Both the position numbers and the translations under genes were made by a program. From Acidobacteriota bacterium (GTDB lineage Bacteria > Acidobacteriota > Thermoanaerobaculia > Thermoanaerobaculales > Thermoanaerobaculaceae), in NCBI GenBank assembly GCA_003158745.1, contig PMLC01000051.1:366-34687 (forward strand): a DNA stretch of 34,322 bases, given 5' to 3'. Below are positions 1-8,406 of the stretch, one piece after another; position 1 is the stretch's first letter; every line of letters starts with the position of its first letter. The notes beneath the pieces are model-generated. The model saw nothing but the letters and a program-made list of their open reading frames with translations, had not been told where the DNA came from and ran no database searches.

Positions 1-697
1 GACCTCCATCACCACTTGGTTATACACGACTAGAATGGGGGTGTCAATTCCCTCCTCCGGAGAAGTTCAGGCAGTCGGAGAGAGCTCGCAAGCCTCGATC
101 CCAACTTCCACCGGGACCGATCTTCGGGTTTTGGGTCAAATGCCCGAGGTCCTTGGCCAGGCGAGTGGGAACCCATCCACATGTCGTCTGTCGAGGATGC
201 CCTGGGAGCCCAAGGATGATCGTGAGCTCGAGTCTCCTCGACCCCGCCATCTTCTCTCGTGATGGAGGCAAGGGGAGCCTCGTGGCCACCCCGCTCTCTA
301 CCACCCGCCGTCGGCGAGTCTCGTCGACACCACGCCCTTCGGCCTCAATCGGCCTTCCTCAAAATAGTCCGATTTCAAGCGCTGGATCGGCCCACAACGC
401 CGTCCAATGTCGTTCCTGGCCTCACCACACCTGACTTCCCCTCGCGCGGGAAACCGTCCCAAGAGGGGACGCGCCGCGCCGACCGTGGGCGCACTCGCGA
501 CACGCCTCGGGATCACGAACTTCCCGTTCGCCCCAGGTCGCCTCCAAGTGATCGCCCTCACCGCCGGCACCTGGGTCTGCAAGTGCATGTTTGGTAGACT
601 TAATGCGTGACAATCCAAGGTCGGAAACGGTTTGGCGCCGAGACGCGCCGGCTCCCTGTCCTCCCAGGACTCGGGTCGCGAAACGGGAGATCCCTCC
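1..697. other. Left-end region with no supported gene
   Basis: No reading frame here has the composition, start signal or motifs of a real gene. The frames that stay open on either strand are arginine-, proline- and serine-rich, as expected from noncoding G+C-rich DNA. I see no tRNA, no hairpin followed by a T run, and no copy of the repeat families found further right. A -10-like hexamer (GACAAT at 609-614) lies upstream of the next gene without a good -35. The stretch is best read as the 5' flank of the pseudokinase gene. Confidence 0.5.
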
Positions 698-3358
698 GTG
701 TATACAACTGAACCTCGCGAGATCACCGAGAGCTTCCGCCTCGAGCGGGTGCTCAAGTCCAGCCGGTCCGCGATCGTCTTCCGGGCCGTTGAACCCAACA
801 CCGGTGCGATGGTGGCGATCAAGCTGATACCGCCAACCTCACCCATAGGCCTTGAGGCCTGTCGGGAGCGATTCCTGGCGGCCATGGGCGTCCTTGCGTC
901 TGCTGGCCCGGAGCCTTTTCCGACGCTCCTCGACTACGGGTTCTGTCCCGACGGAAGTGCTTTCATGGTCATGGAGCTCGTCGAGGGCGACCGACTCGAT
1001 TCGCTCGCCGGGACACCGCCGGGGCGTGTCCTCGCCCTTATCCTCGAAGTCATCGACGGGCTCGAGGCACTCCAACAAGGCGGTGTCTCGCACGGCAACA
1101 TCGCGCCGGAGAACCTCCTCGCGCTGAGCCAGGGCTACACAGAGCACATCAAGATCCTGGGGTTCGGGACCGCGGCGTTCCACAGCGGCTTCGCGACAGC
1201 GGGAGCCGTCGTTCTCACCGAAGGGCCGGCGCAGTTCGCGGCTCCCGAGCAGCTGGATCCCACCATTGCGCCGGTGGCTGACTGGCGGTCCGATCTTTAC
1301 GCGCTCGCTGCCACAACTTGCTACCTTCTCCAGGCGGAAGTCGCGGCGGCCGATGCACCGGCACCGGACGTCTCGCTCCCGCCCCATGTCCGTACGAGCC
1401 TGCAGGACCCGCCCGCGCTGCAGAAGGTCTTGGCGCAGGCCCTCCGCAGAGACCCGGCCGCGAGGCCGGCGAGCTTCGACGAGTTCCGCCAAGCGATCCA
1501 GCGTGCTCTGGCCGAGGCGCCGGCCGAGCCCGTGGCCGACGAGTTGGTCACCCCGACTCCATCCATCAGCGTCGGCACCTCCCTCCCTCCCGAACCCCCG
1601 GCCGGCGAGCCGCTAGCTGGAGGGGCGGCGGGAGGGCAGTTCGCAGTCCCGGAGAAGGGTGAGGACACTTCCCCTGCGCGGATCACGCCGATCTTCCCGA
1701 AGCAATCGGAGGAGGAACCTCGTCCCGAGTCCGTGTCCGCCGAACCGGACCAGGTCACGCCCGAACTACTGACTTCGGGCCGCGAGACAACTGGAGCGGC
1801 TCTCGCCACGATCCCGGCCGACATGCCGACCGCCCCATCCAAGGCCGAGACGGAGCCGCCCGTGCCGCTCCATCCTGAGCCGCTGCCGACACCTGCTCCG
1901 GCCGGGGAACCTCTGCCGGCCCCGAAGCAGCACCCCGAGGCCGCCGCAACGCCTCCCGCCCGCGCGCTCGCGCCGATCCCTGAGGGAGACCACGCTGCAC
2001 AGCACGGCCAACCTCTGGTACCCCAGCCGGTAACCGAGCCGCCCGCGCAAGCCCCCGCCGCGCCTGCCAAGCCTGCGGCCAAGCCGTCACGCAAACGCCG
2101 CATCGCGCCGTTGGCCATCGGGATTGCGGCGGTGGTTGTGCTAGGGTCAGTGACCGGGTGGTTTTGGATTGGAAGCCAGCAGCCGGAACGACTCGCTCCT
2201 CACGCAGCGCCGACGGCAGCGCCCCGTAAGCCGTCGCCGTCCCCCCAACCGGTGCAGGTGAACGCTGCCGCCGTGCAACTCGAGAAGGCCGAGGCGGCCG
2301 TTGCGCTCGGCGAGCTGGCGGCGGCGGGCGCCGCGTTCGACGCGATCTCGCCGGAAGACCTGGGAGGCCTCTCGCAGCCCGAGCAGGAGAGGTACAAGAC
2401 CATCCGGGCCACGTACGGGACCATGAGGCGGCAAGCCCTTACCAAGGCGATGCAGAGGGCTCTCGCCGCCGGCAACATCAAGGTGCTCACCGACACCGTG
2501 CGGGAAATCTCGAACGAAGAAGAGGCCGTGTTCAAGCGTGACGCGGATTTCTCGGCATCGATCGAGGAGGCCCATCGAGCGCTCAACCTCCAAGCCACTC
2601 TGTTGAAGGCCCAGCGCCAGGGGGATCTGGCCCAGGTGCTCCAGAATTCGAGCGTTCTGGTCGAGGTCGTCCCGAAATACGCTCTGGCCGCCGAGGCGCG
2701 TGAGAAGGCCGCAGCGGCGCTCGAACGCGAAGCCGACACCCTCGCGGCGAAGGGGAGCTTCGACCTCGCGCTCGCCCGCCTCGACACCGTGCGGCGCAGC
2801 TGGCCGACCCGTACCGGACTTCAGGATCGTCTCGAACGCGTCAAGACGGAGCAGGAGACCGATCAGAGATTCACGGCCCTGATGGCGCAGGTGCAGCAGA
2901 CAGAAGCGGGCAAGGCGCCGGAGAAGGGGCTGGAGCTGCTCAAGTCCCTGCCGCCCAACGCCCAGACAGCGGAACGCGTTCAGCAGATGCGCGAAAGACT
3001 GACCAAGCAGCTCGAACAGCTCGATGCGCAGCCTCCGACGCTGGCGCTCGCCCCGGGCCTCAAGCTCGAGTACAAGAAGGGCGAAGCGGTGATCCTCGCC
3101 TTCAAGATCCAGGATGACCACGGAGTCAAGGACGCTCAACTTTTCGCTCGGGTCGAGGGAAGCGGGAAGTATGTAGAACTGCCGTTGCGCCGGGGCACGG
3201 GCGCAGACTGGTCGGCCGAGATCTCGGCGAGCTTCCACCAGAACCAGACAGTCGACTTCTACGTGGCAGCGAGTGACTACTCGGGCCACACGGCGCAGCT
3301 CGGCAAAGCACAGGAACCCCTCAAGTTGAAGCGCAAGAAGAACATCTTCGGGTTCTAA
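698..3358 (+). CDS. Transmembrane pseudokinase (PknB-like fold, catalytic residues lost)
   Basis: The first ~270 residues follow the PknB-type Ser/Thr kinase order, but the catalytic set is broken. The glycine loop is LKSSRSAIVF with no glycines. The VAIK lysine (K42) is kept. The HRDIKPEN loop reads HGNIAPEN (132-139), so Arg, catalytic Asp and Lys are all replaced. DFG reads GFG (155-157). The activation-segment end AAPEQ and the following helices are recognisable. A Pro/Ala/Glu-rich linker leads to one membrane helix near residues 470-488, then an Ala/Glu-rich helical region and a C-terminal beta-rich domain of about 100 residues. The predicted topology is pseudokinase inside, sensor outside. 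I chose GTG 698 because GGGAGA precedes it by 7 nt. A TTG at 632 in the same frame is possible and adds 22 residues. The role is unknown; a scaffold or ligand-responsive regulator is inference. Confidence 0.85.
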   Translation: MYTTEPREITESFRLERVLKSSRSAIVFRAVEPNTGAMVAIKLIPPTSPIGLEACRERFLAAMGVLASAGPEPFPTLLDYGFCPDGSAFMVMELVEGDRLDSLAGTPPGRVLALILEVIDGLEALQQGGVSHGNIAPENLLALSQGYTEHIKILGFGTAAFHSGFATAGAVVLTEGPAQFAAPEQLDPTIAPVADWRSDLYALAATTCYLLQAEVAAADAPAPDVSLPPHVRTSLQDPPALQKVLAQALRRDPAARPASFDEFRQAIQRALAEAPAEPVADELVTPTPSISVGTSLPPEPPAGEPLAGGAAGGQFAVPEKGEDTSPARITPIFPKQSEEEPRPESVSAEPDQVTPELLTSGRETTGAALATIPADMPTAPSKAETEPPVPLHPEPLPTPAPAGEPLPAPKQHPEAAATPPARALAPIPEGDHAAQHGQPLVPQPVTEPPAQAPAAPAKPAAKPSRKRRIAPLAIGIAAVVVLGSVTGWFWIGSQQPERLAPHAAPTAAPRKPSPSPQPVQVNAAAVQLEKAEAAVALGELAAAGAAFDAISPEDLGGLSQPEQERYKTIRATYGTMRRQALTKAMQRALAAGNIKVLTDTVREISNEEEAVFKRDADFSASIEEAHRALNLQATLLKAQRQGDLAQVLQNSSVLVEVVPKYALAAEAREKAAAALEREADTLAAKGSFDLALARLDTVRRSWPTRTGLQDRLERVKTEQETDQRFTALMAQVQQTEAGKAPEKGLELLKSLPPNAQTAERVQQMRERLTKQLEQLDAQPPTLALAPGLKLEYKKGEAVILAFKIQDDHGVKDAQLFARVEGSGKYVELPLRRGTGADWSAEISASFHQNQTVDFYVAASDYSGHTAQLGKAQEPLKLKRKKNIFGF

Positions 3359-3387
3359 GGAACTTACCGCCGCGGTCCCTCCCGGCG

Positions 3388-4728
3388 TCAGGCGGAACCG
3401 AGCTGTTCCCGGGCGATTGCGGCGATCCCCTCGGCGGTTTCGCGCGCAAGCGTGTCCTCCTCCGCTTCGACCATGATTCGAAGCAACGGCTCGGTGCCCG
3501 AGTAGCGGACAAGTACGCGGCCGCTGTCGGACAGGTGCATCTGCGCCGATTTGACCGCTACTGCGAGTTCAGGCACCTCCTCAACGGGGCGGCGCATCCC
3601 GACCCTCACGTTCAGAAGCACCTGCGGGAACCGTTGGAGGTCCGCCAGCTCCTCGAGTGTGGCGCCGGCCCGCTGCGCGACCGCGAGGATGTGGGCCGCG
3701 GTAAGCAGCCCGTCACCGGTTACCGAGAAGTGGCTGCAGATCACGTGGCCCGACTGCTCGCCGCCAAGGGCTGCGCCCTCCCGCTGCATCGCTTCCCACA
3801 CCTCACGGTCTCCGACGGGACACCGCACAAGCGCTATTCCATCTCGCCTCAGCGCAGTCTCAAGCCCCAGGTTCGACATCACGGTTGCGACGACGGTCGG
3901 CCCCGGCAGCTTTCCCTCCGCCAGAAGCGCCCGGGCCCACATCAGCAGGGCATCGTCGCCGTCGAGCACGCGTCCGGTCCGGGTGACTAGGATCGCCCGG
4001 TCCGAATCGCCGTCGAGTGCGACCCCGGCGTCGAATCCGACGCGCCTGACTTCCGTCGCGAGCAACTCGGGGAACAGCGCACCGCAACGGGCATTGATGT
4101 TGCGTCCGTCGGGTTCGGCGTGGATCATCGTCACCTTCGCTCCGAGCGCCTCGAAGAACGCCCTGGCGACCGGAGAAGCAGCACCGTTGGCGGGATCCAC
4201 CACCACCCGTACACCTTCGAGTGCGCGAGGAGGCAGCGAGGCCAGAAGCAACTCGACGTAGCGGTCGCGAGCTCTAGGGTCGACGCACGGCATGGGCGCC
4301 ACCGCGACCTCTGCAGGCATCGCGGCGAGCCTTGCCTCGAGGCGTCGTTCCTCTTCGGCCGGCCATTTGGTCCCGCCCCGGTTCACGAGCTTTACGCCAT
4401 TGTCGGCCGCAGGGTTGTGCGACGCCGAGATCACGACCCCCGTGCCGTATCCGCCGCGATCGCGGAGCAGGTGCGACACCGCCGGTGTCGGGAGCACGCC
4501 CCCCCAATGCACCTCGCCGCCCGCAGCCACCAACGCGCCGCCTAGCCAATCGGCCAGCACCGGCGTGGAGGCGCGTGTGTCGCCCGCCAGCAGGACCACC
4601 GGCGGCAGCGTCGCGTCGCGCAGGTGCGCCGCCAGGGCGGCGCCCAGTCGCGTCAGAGTGGGGCGGTCCAGCGGATACTCGAACGCCACGCCCCTCATTC
4701 CGTCGGTCCCGAAGAGCCCAGCGGTCAC
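3388..4728 (-). CDS. glmM: Phosphoglucosamine mutase GlmM
   Basis: Converts glucosamine-6-phosphate to glucosamine-1-phosphate, the cytoplasmic step before UDP-GlcNAc in peptidoglycan precursor synthesis. The 446-residue protein has the full family length. Visible motifs are GTDGMRG near the N-terminus, the phosphoserine loop ISASHNP with the active serine at S103, the metal loop DGDSDRA, and the C-terminal phosphate-binding RYSGTEPLLRI. The start is GTG, and its GTGA overlaps the stop of cdaR by 4 bp, so translation is probably coupled. It is the last gene of folP-cdaA-cdaR-glmM. In several bacteria GlmM binds the diadenylate cyclase CdaA and restrains it; the gene order here fits that partnership. 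It converges on the pseudokinase gene with a 29-bp gap. A second, different hexose-phosphate mutase lies at 23409-24833. Confidence 0.97.
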   Translation of the reverse strand: MTAGLFGTDGMRGVAFEYPLDRPTLTRLGAALAAHLRDATLPPVVLLAGDTRASTPVLADWLGGALVAAGGEVHWGGVLPTPAVSHLLRDRGGYGTGVVISASHNPAADNGVKLVNRGGTKWPAEEERRLEARLAAMPAEVAVAPMPCVDPRARDRYVELLLASLPPRALEGVRVVVDPANGAASPVARAFFEALGAKVTMIHAEPDGRNINARCGALFPELLATEVRRVGFDAGVALDGDSDRAILVTRTGRVLDGDDALLMWARALLAEGKLPGPTVVATVMSNLGLETALRRDGIALVRCPVGDREVWEAMQREGAALGGEQSGHVICSHFSVTGDGLLTAAHILAVAQRAGATLEELADLQRFPQVLLNVRVGMRRPVEEVPELAVAVKSAQMHLSDSGRVLVRYSGTEPLLRIMVEAEEDTLARETAEGIAAIAREQLGSA

Positions 4729-5405
4729 CGGCGCCTCCCGCCGCGAGAATCGCTGAGGGCCGGGGTGATCTCAACGATGACCCGCACGGCAAGCGGTTCC
4801 ACGATCCGCATCAGGGGCTGGGGAGAACGCACCGCTACGAGCGTGTCCACCGGAGAGTCCGCACCGTCGACGCTCACCGGGTCCGTGGGAACCGCCTGTA
4901 GCCTCTCGAGCTGGAGGTGCGGACCGCTGACTACGACCGTTTGAGGCTCTACGGCCACGGCCCCGACTACCATACCGGCGGCCGGCTCTCCGGAAACACG
5001 GGGCTTGACCGGGACGCGCCGGTGGCCCACCCGCTCCAAGCGGAGTGGTACCTGCGAGGGCGTCACGGCCAGCACTTCGACGCCTGCAGGCACGATCACG
5101 TTGTGCGTCTCCACCGCAAAGTCGCGCTCCCCCTCGCTGACGCCGCGCAAATCGATCACGACCCCGGTCTGGGTCTGGTCGAGGGCGCGCAGGCGCGAGA
5201 GCGGCCCCCGCACCCGGAGCGAGAGGAAGCGAGGCACGTCCGAGGTGATGACGGTGTCGGCGGGGACGTTGACCAGGGTGACGGGGGTGTCGAGCTGACG
5301 TTCCGAGATGCGCTCTCTCCGGTCGAGAGCGCTCGCATACCAGACCAGACACGCAAGCACGACCGCCAGTACCATGTTCCCGGGAGAGCGCGGCACGAAT
5401 CTCAA
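4725..5405 (-). CDS. cdaR: YbbR-domain protein CdaR, regulator of diadenylate cyclase
   Basis: A 226-residue protein with one N-terminal membrane helix (about residues 10-27) and two YbbR-like beta repeats beyond it. This is the layout of CdaR proteins, which sit outside the membrane and modulate CdaA. Conserved-looking pieces are the LDTPVTLVNVP strand after the helix, VVIDLRGV in the first repeat, and a second repeat starting near VPVKPRVSG. The start is TTG at 5405 within a TTGA overlap with the cdaA stop; GTG at 5396 is the alternative. Four repeats are common in Firmicutes CdaR, so this is a short version. Assignment comes from fold pattern plus the cdaA-cdaR-glmM order. Confidence 0.9.
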   Translation of the reverse strand: MRFVPRSPGNMVLAVVLACLVWYASALDRRERISERQLDTPVTLVNVPADTVITSDVPRFLSLRVRGPLSRLRALDQTQTGVVIDLRGVSEGERDFAVETHNVIVPAGVEVLAVTPSQVPLRLERVGHRRVPVKPRVSGEPAAGMVVGAVAVEPQTVVVSGPHLQLERLQAVPTDPVSVDGADSPVDTLVAVRSPQPLMRIVEPLAVRVIVEITPALSDSRGGRRR

Positions 5406-6202
5406 GCCGCACCCCCTGAGCGGCCCAGAACCAGCAACTCGAGAAGGAGGTCCCGTAAACCTCTCCGATCGAGGTCCTCACGCAAGTGCCCGCCTTCAGC
5501 CACCGTCAGCGCTCCCCGTTCCTCCGACACCACGACCGCGACCGCATCCGTCTCCTCCGCGATGCCCAGCGCCGCCCGGTGCCTAGAGCCGTAGGTGGTC
5601 GAAAGATCGGCGCGCACCGACAGCGGGAGGAAACACCCGGCCGCGGCGATGCGGTTGCCCTGAACGATCGCGGCACCGTCGTGCAGCGGGGTGCCCGGCG
5701 TAAAGAGATTCACAAGCAGGTCGTACGAAAGGTGCGCGTCGATGGGAATCCCCGTTTCAACGAACGTCCGAAGACCCTCGTCACGTTCGATCACGATGAG
5801 GGCCCCATAGCGGTGCGAGACCAGCGTCTCGCAGGCGAGCACGATGTCGTTGATCATGACCTGCCGCGGCGAGATCGCGGATGTCCACCGCAGCAACGGC
5901 GTTCGTCCGATAGCCGCGAGAATGCGGCGGATCTCGTGCTGGAACAGGACGATAATTACGAACGGGAGGTAGAACAGCATCTCCCGCAAGACAGTCGCCA
6001 GCGTGATCAGGTCGAGAGCCTGCGCCGCCAGATAACTGCCGCCAAGGATGAATATCCCCCACAGCATGGAGACGGCGCGCGTCCCCTTCACGGCGGTGAG
6101 CAGCAGGTAGAAGACGACCGCTACGAGGCCGATGTCGATGAGGTCCCGGACACCCACCTCCAGGTGCGTAATCTCGCGCACGGCCGCGAAGACGGTACTC
6201 AT
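5402..6202 (-). CDS. cdaA: Membrane diadenylate cyclase CdaA (DacA)
   Basis: Makes cyclic di-AMP from two ATP. The 266-residue protein has three hydrophobic helices in its first ~95 residues and then a DisA_N (DAC) catalytic domain. Both catalytic signatures are intact: LHDGAAIV with D175-G176-A177 and SRHRAALG with R207-H208-R209. The ATG start overlaps the folP stop (ATGA), and the stop overlaps the cdaR start. The operon context (folP upstream, cdaR and glmM downstream) ties c-di-AMP to cell-wall precursor supply, as known for cdaA-cdaR-glmM operons. I see no c-di-AMP phosphodiesterase or c-di-AMP riboswitch in the window, so the degradation and effector side must lie elsewhere. Confidence 0.96.
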   Translation of the reverse strand: MSTVFAAVREITHLEVGVRDLIDIGLVAVVFYLLLTAVKGTRAVSMLWGIFILGGSYLAAQALDLITLATVLREMLFYLPFVIIVLFQHEIRRILAAIGRTPLLRWTSAISPRQVMINDIVLACETLVSHRYGALIVIERDEGLRTFVETGIPIDAHLSYDLLVNLFTPGTPLHDGAAIVQGNRIAAAGCFLPLSVRADLSTTYGSRHRAALGIAEETDAVAVVVSEERGALTVAEGGHLREDLDRRGLRDLLLELLVLGRSGGAA

Positions 6203-7035
6203 GCGGCCCCCTCGAGGGCGGACAGCACCGTGAAGAACTGGATCGTCTCGGCGACATCGTGCACCCGAACCATGACGCGTCGCAGCCGCACCGTCCCAGC
6301 GATCGAGGCGAGGGATCCCGCCAGCCTCGCGTCCGGACTGGCGCCTGCCACGAGCTTTCCAATGAACGATTTGCGCGACGTGCCGACCACGACCGGGTAG
6401 CCGAGCGCGGCCAGATCGGGCAACGCCGAGAGCAGCCGGAGGTTGCCCGCCACGTCCTTGGCGAAACCGATGCCCGGATCGACCATCACGCGGTCCGGCG
6501 CGATGCCGGCCGTCACGGCCACCGCCGCGCGATCGACAAGAAACTGGTGCACCTCGGCAACCACGTCCAGGTATTCGGTATGGTGCTGCATGGTGCGCGG
6601 CTCGCCCCGCATGTGCATGAGCACGATACCCGCGCGGCGACCGGCCACGACCTCGAGCATCCCAGGGCCGCGACCGCCGGTCACGTCGTTCACGAGGCTG
6701 GCCCCGGCAGCGAGCGCAGCTTCGGCGACGCCCGCCCGGGACGTGTCGACTGAGACCGGGGTCCCCGGACGAAGCCGCGTCAACTCTGCGATCACAGGGA
6801 CGATGCGCTCGATCTCGATCGTCTCGTCCACTCCGTCCGACCCCGGGCGCGTGGATTCACCTCCCACGTCCACCACGTCGGCGCCGGCCTGGATCATCTC
6901 GAGAGCGTGTCCGACGGCTTCGCCACGTGTAAGGAAGCGTCCTCCGTCGGAGAACGAGTCGGGCGTGACGTTGAGGACACCCATGACCGCAGGGCGGCCT
7001 CTGCGCCACAGGCCTTCCAGGCCTCGCTCCACCAT
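6199..7035 (-). CDS. folP: Dihydropteroate synthase FolP
   Basis: Condenses 6-hydroxymethyl-dihydropterin pyrophosphate with p-aminobenzoate to give dihydropteroate in folate synthesis. The 278-residue protein carries both family signatures: MGVLNVTPDSFSDGG (18-32) and the DVGGESTRPG loop. Further conserved pieces are NDVTGG, the MHMRGEP loop, DPGIGFAK and the GTSRKSF pterin/sulfa-site loop. I chose ATG 7035 because a promoter (TTGGAA, 18 bp, TACAGT) ends 6 nt before it, so the mRNA would start at the ATG; an in-frame TTG at 7071 lies inside that promoter. First gene of the c-di-AMP operon, overlapping cdaA by 4 bp and divergent from the DsbA-like gene. Confidence 0.95.
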   Translation of the reverse strand: MVERGLEGLWRRGRPAVMGVLNVTPDSFSDGGRFLTRGEAVGHALEMIQAGADVVDVGGESTRPGSDGVDETIEIERIVPVIAELTRLRPGTPVSVDTSRAGVAEAALAAGASLVNDVTGGRGPGMLEVVAGRRAGIVLMHMRGEPRTMQHHTEYLDVVAEVHQFLVDRAAVAVTAGIAPDRVMVDPGIGFAKDVAGNLRLLSALPDLAALGYPVVVGTSRKSFIGKLVAGASPDARLAGSLASIAGTVRLRRVMVRVHDVAETIQFFTVLSALEGAA

Positions 7036-7041
7036 GTGCCA

Positions 7042-7071
7042 ACTGTACAGGAGACGGTGTGATCGTTCCAA
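7042..7071 (-). promoter_or_regulatory. Predicted sigma-70-type promoter of the folP-cdaA-cdaR-glmM operon
   Basis: On the minus strand TTGGAA (7071-7066) is followed after 18 bp by TACAGT (7047-7042). The seventh base after the -10 box is the A of the folP ATG (7035), and no Shine-Dalgarno lies in between. The transcript is therefore predicted to be leaderless. The spacing and hexamers are seen directly; promoter activity is inference. Confidence 0.55.
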
Positions 7072-7200
7072 GAGCTAGGGGCCGCATCCGCTGCATGCGA
7101 ATCCCGACCCTGCTGGTCACGCGTTTCGTCGTTGCGCCTGCTACGCATAGCGAATCCGGCTCTCTGGTATCCTTCACCGGCGTTGAGCCGGAGGGCGAGC

Positions 7201-8376
7201 ATGCGACGTAGCGCGGCAGCGACGGTTTTGCTTCTTGTGACGGTCCCATGCGGGGCTCAGGTGTCCGAGCAGACGATCAAGGCCTTCGCGCGGGCAGCCA
7301 TGAACTATGCACCGGGGACCTCGATCTCTCTCACCGAGGTCATACCCGGCACGACGCCTGTCGGTCCCTACCAGGCAGTGCGCGTCGAGCGGACGAGCCT
7401 CAAGCCCGACGCAAAGGACAACCTCGCGATGGTGTTCGACGCGCAAGGGGGGACGGTGGCCGTCGGCCTTCTCTTCCCGCTTCCGGCGACCGATCCCCCA
7501 GTCACCGTGGAAACGCTGCCCGTGTTCGTCCAGCAGTTCCTTCCGCAGGCGCTCGGCAACTGGTTGGGAAACAAGGTGAAAGTTCCCTGGCCGATGAGCC
7601 CGGCCAATCCGGGCCCTCTGGTCCCCCTAGTCGCGCAAGTAGCGACTGGGTACGGCTGGATGCAGATGCCGGTGGCGGTGACCGCCGACGGCAAGTACCT
7701 GGTGATCGGCAATACGTGGCCTCTTGCCCGCGACCCTCGGGCCGTGCGGCGAGAGATCCTCGACCACGCCGAGGTGCAATGGGATCCAGGCCACGAGAAC
7801 GCCATGGTCAAGGTTGTGGAGTTCTCCGATTTCCAGTGTCCGGGCTGCAAGCTGGGGTGGACCAACGTCAAACCGGTGCTGAACCAGTTCGGCGACAAGG
7901 TCCGCCATGGCATCGTGACCTTTCCGCTCGTTTCACTCCATCCGTGGGCGTTCCGCGCCGCGGTTGCGGGCTACTGTCTCGGCCAGTTCTGGCCCGAGCG
8001 CGTCATCGAGCTTAAGGAGGAGTGCTACCGCCTCCAGGACACTTTGAGCGTCGAGTCGCTGGACGACGTCGTGTTCGGTTTTCTCGCTGCGAACGGGTTG
8101 AGCAAGGAGAAGTTCCTGGGCTGCTACCTCAAAGACCCTTCCGTGGATGCGGTGCTTCGCCACCTCGACCTCGGGTACCGCCTTGGTGTCTTCGGCACGC
8201 CCACGTTCTTCGCCGGCGGCGAGCCACTCCCCTGGGGAGAGCCGGAGTGGTTCGCAAAGCGCCTCGAAGCGATCATCGCTGCCGGCGGTCATCCAGAAAC
8301 CGCGGCGGAGATCGTCGCCAAGGCTCCGACGCCCTCGCCGACGAAGAGCCCGGCGCCGGCTACTCCCAAGAAATAG
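7201..8376 (+). CDS. Exported DsbA-like thioredoxin-fold protein with a separate N-terminal domain
   Basis: Begins MRRSAAATVLLLVTVPCGAQ, a signal peptide with a likely cleavage near residue 20; the segment PCGAQ could mark a lipoprotein, but the lipobox is weak. Residues ~25-190 form an unrecognised domain. From ~190 to 370 it is a DSBA/thioredoxin fold: FSDFQCPGC places the redox pair at C213-C216, and GTPTFF gives the cis-proline loop. The C-terminus is a Pro/Ala/Lys tail. The 391-residue length exceeds plain DsbA (~200), as expected for a two-domain envelope thiol oxidoreductase. ATG 7201 is preceded by GGAGGGCGAGC, a good ribosome-binding site. A -10-like TATCCT lies at 7168-7173. It diverges from folP and converges on mrp with a 30-bp gap. 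Substrate unknown. Confidence 0.85.
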   Translation: MRRSAAATVLLLVTVPCGAQVSEQTIKAFARAAMNYAPGTSISLTEVIPGTTPVGPYQAVRVERTSLKPDAKDNLAMVFDAQGGTVAVGLLFPLPATDPPVTVETLPVFVQQFLPQALGNWLGNKVKVPWPMSPANPGPLVPLVAQVATGYGWMQMPVAVTADGKYLVIGNTWPLARDPRAVRREILDHAEVQWDPGHENAMVKVVEFSDFQCPGCKLGWTNVKPVLNQFGDKVRHGIVTFPLVSLHPWAFRAAVAGYCLGQFWPERVIELKEECYRLQDTLSVESLDDVVFGFLAANGLSKEKFLGCYLKDPSVDAVLRHLDLGYRLGVFGTPTFFAGGEPLPWGEPEWFAKRLEAIIAAGGHPETAAEIVAKAPTPSPTKSPAPATPKK

Positions 8377-8406
8377 GATAGGTCCTACCACGCCGGGTCG
8401 GCTCGC

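Noticed and set aside
632-697. TTG start adding 22 residues to the pseudokinase
   Set aside because: GTG 698 has a better ribosome-binding site; kept only as an alternative.
298-885. A 195-codon minus-strand open frame at the left end
   Set aside because: Overlaps the pseudokinase start, has no motif or ribosome-binding site, and a low-quality composition.
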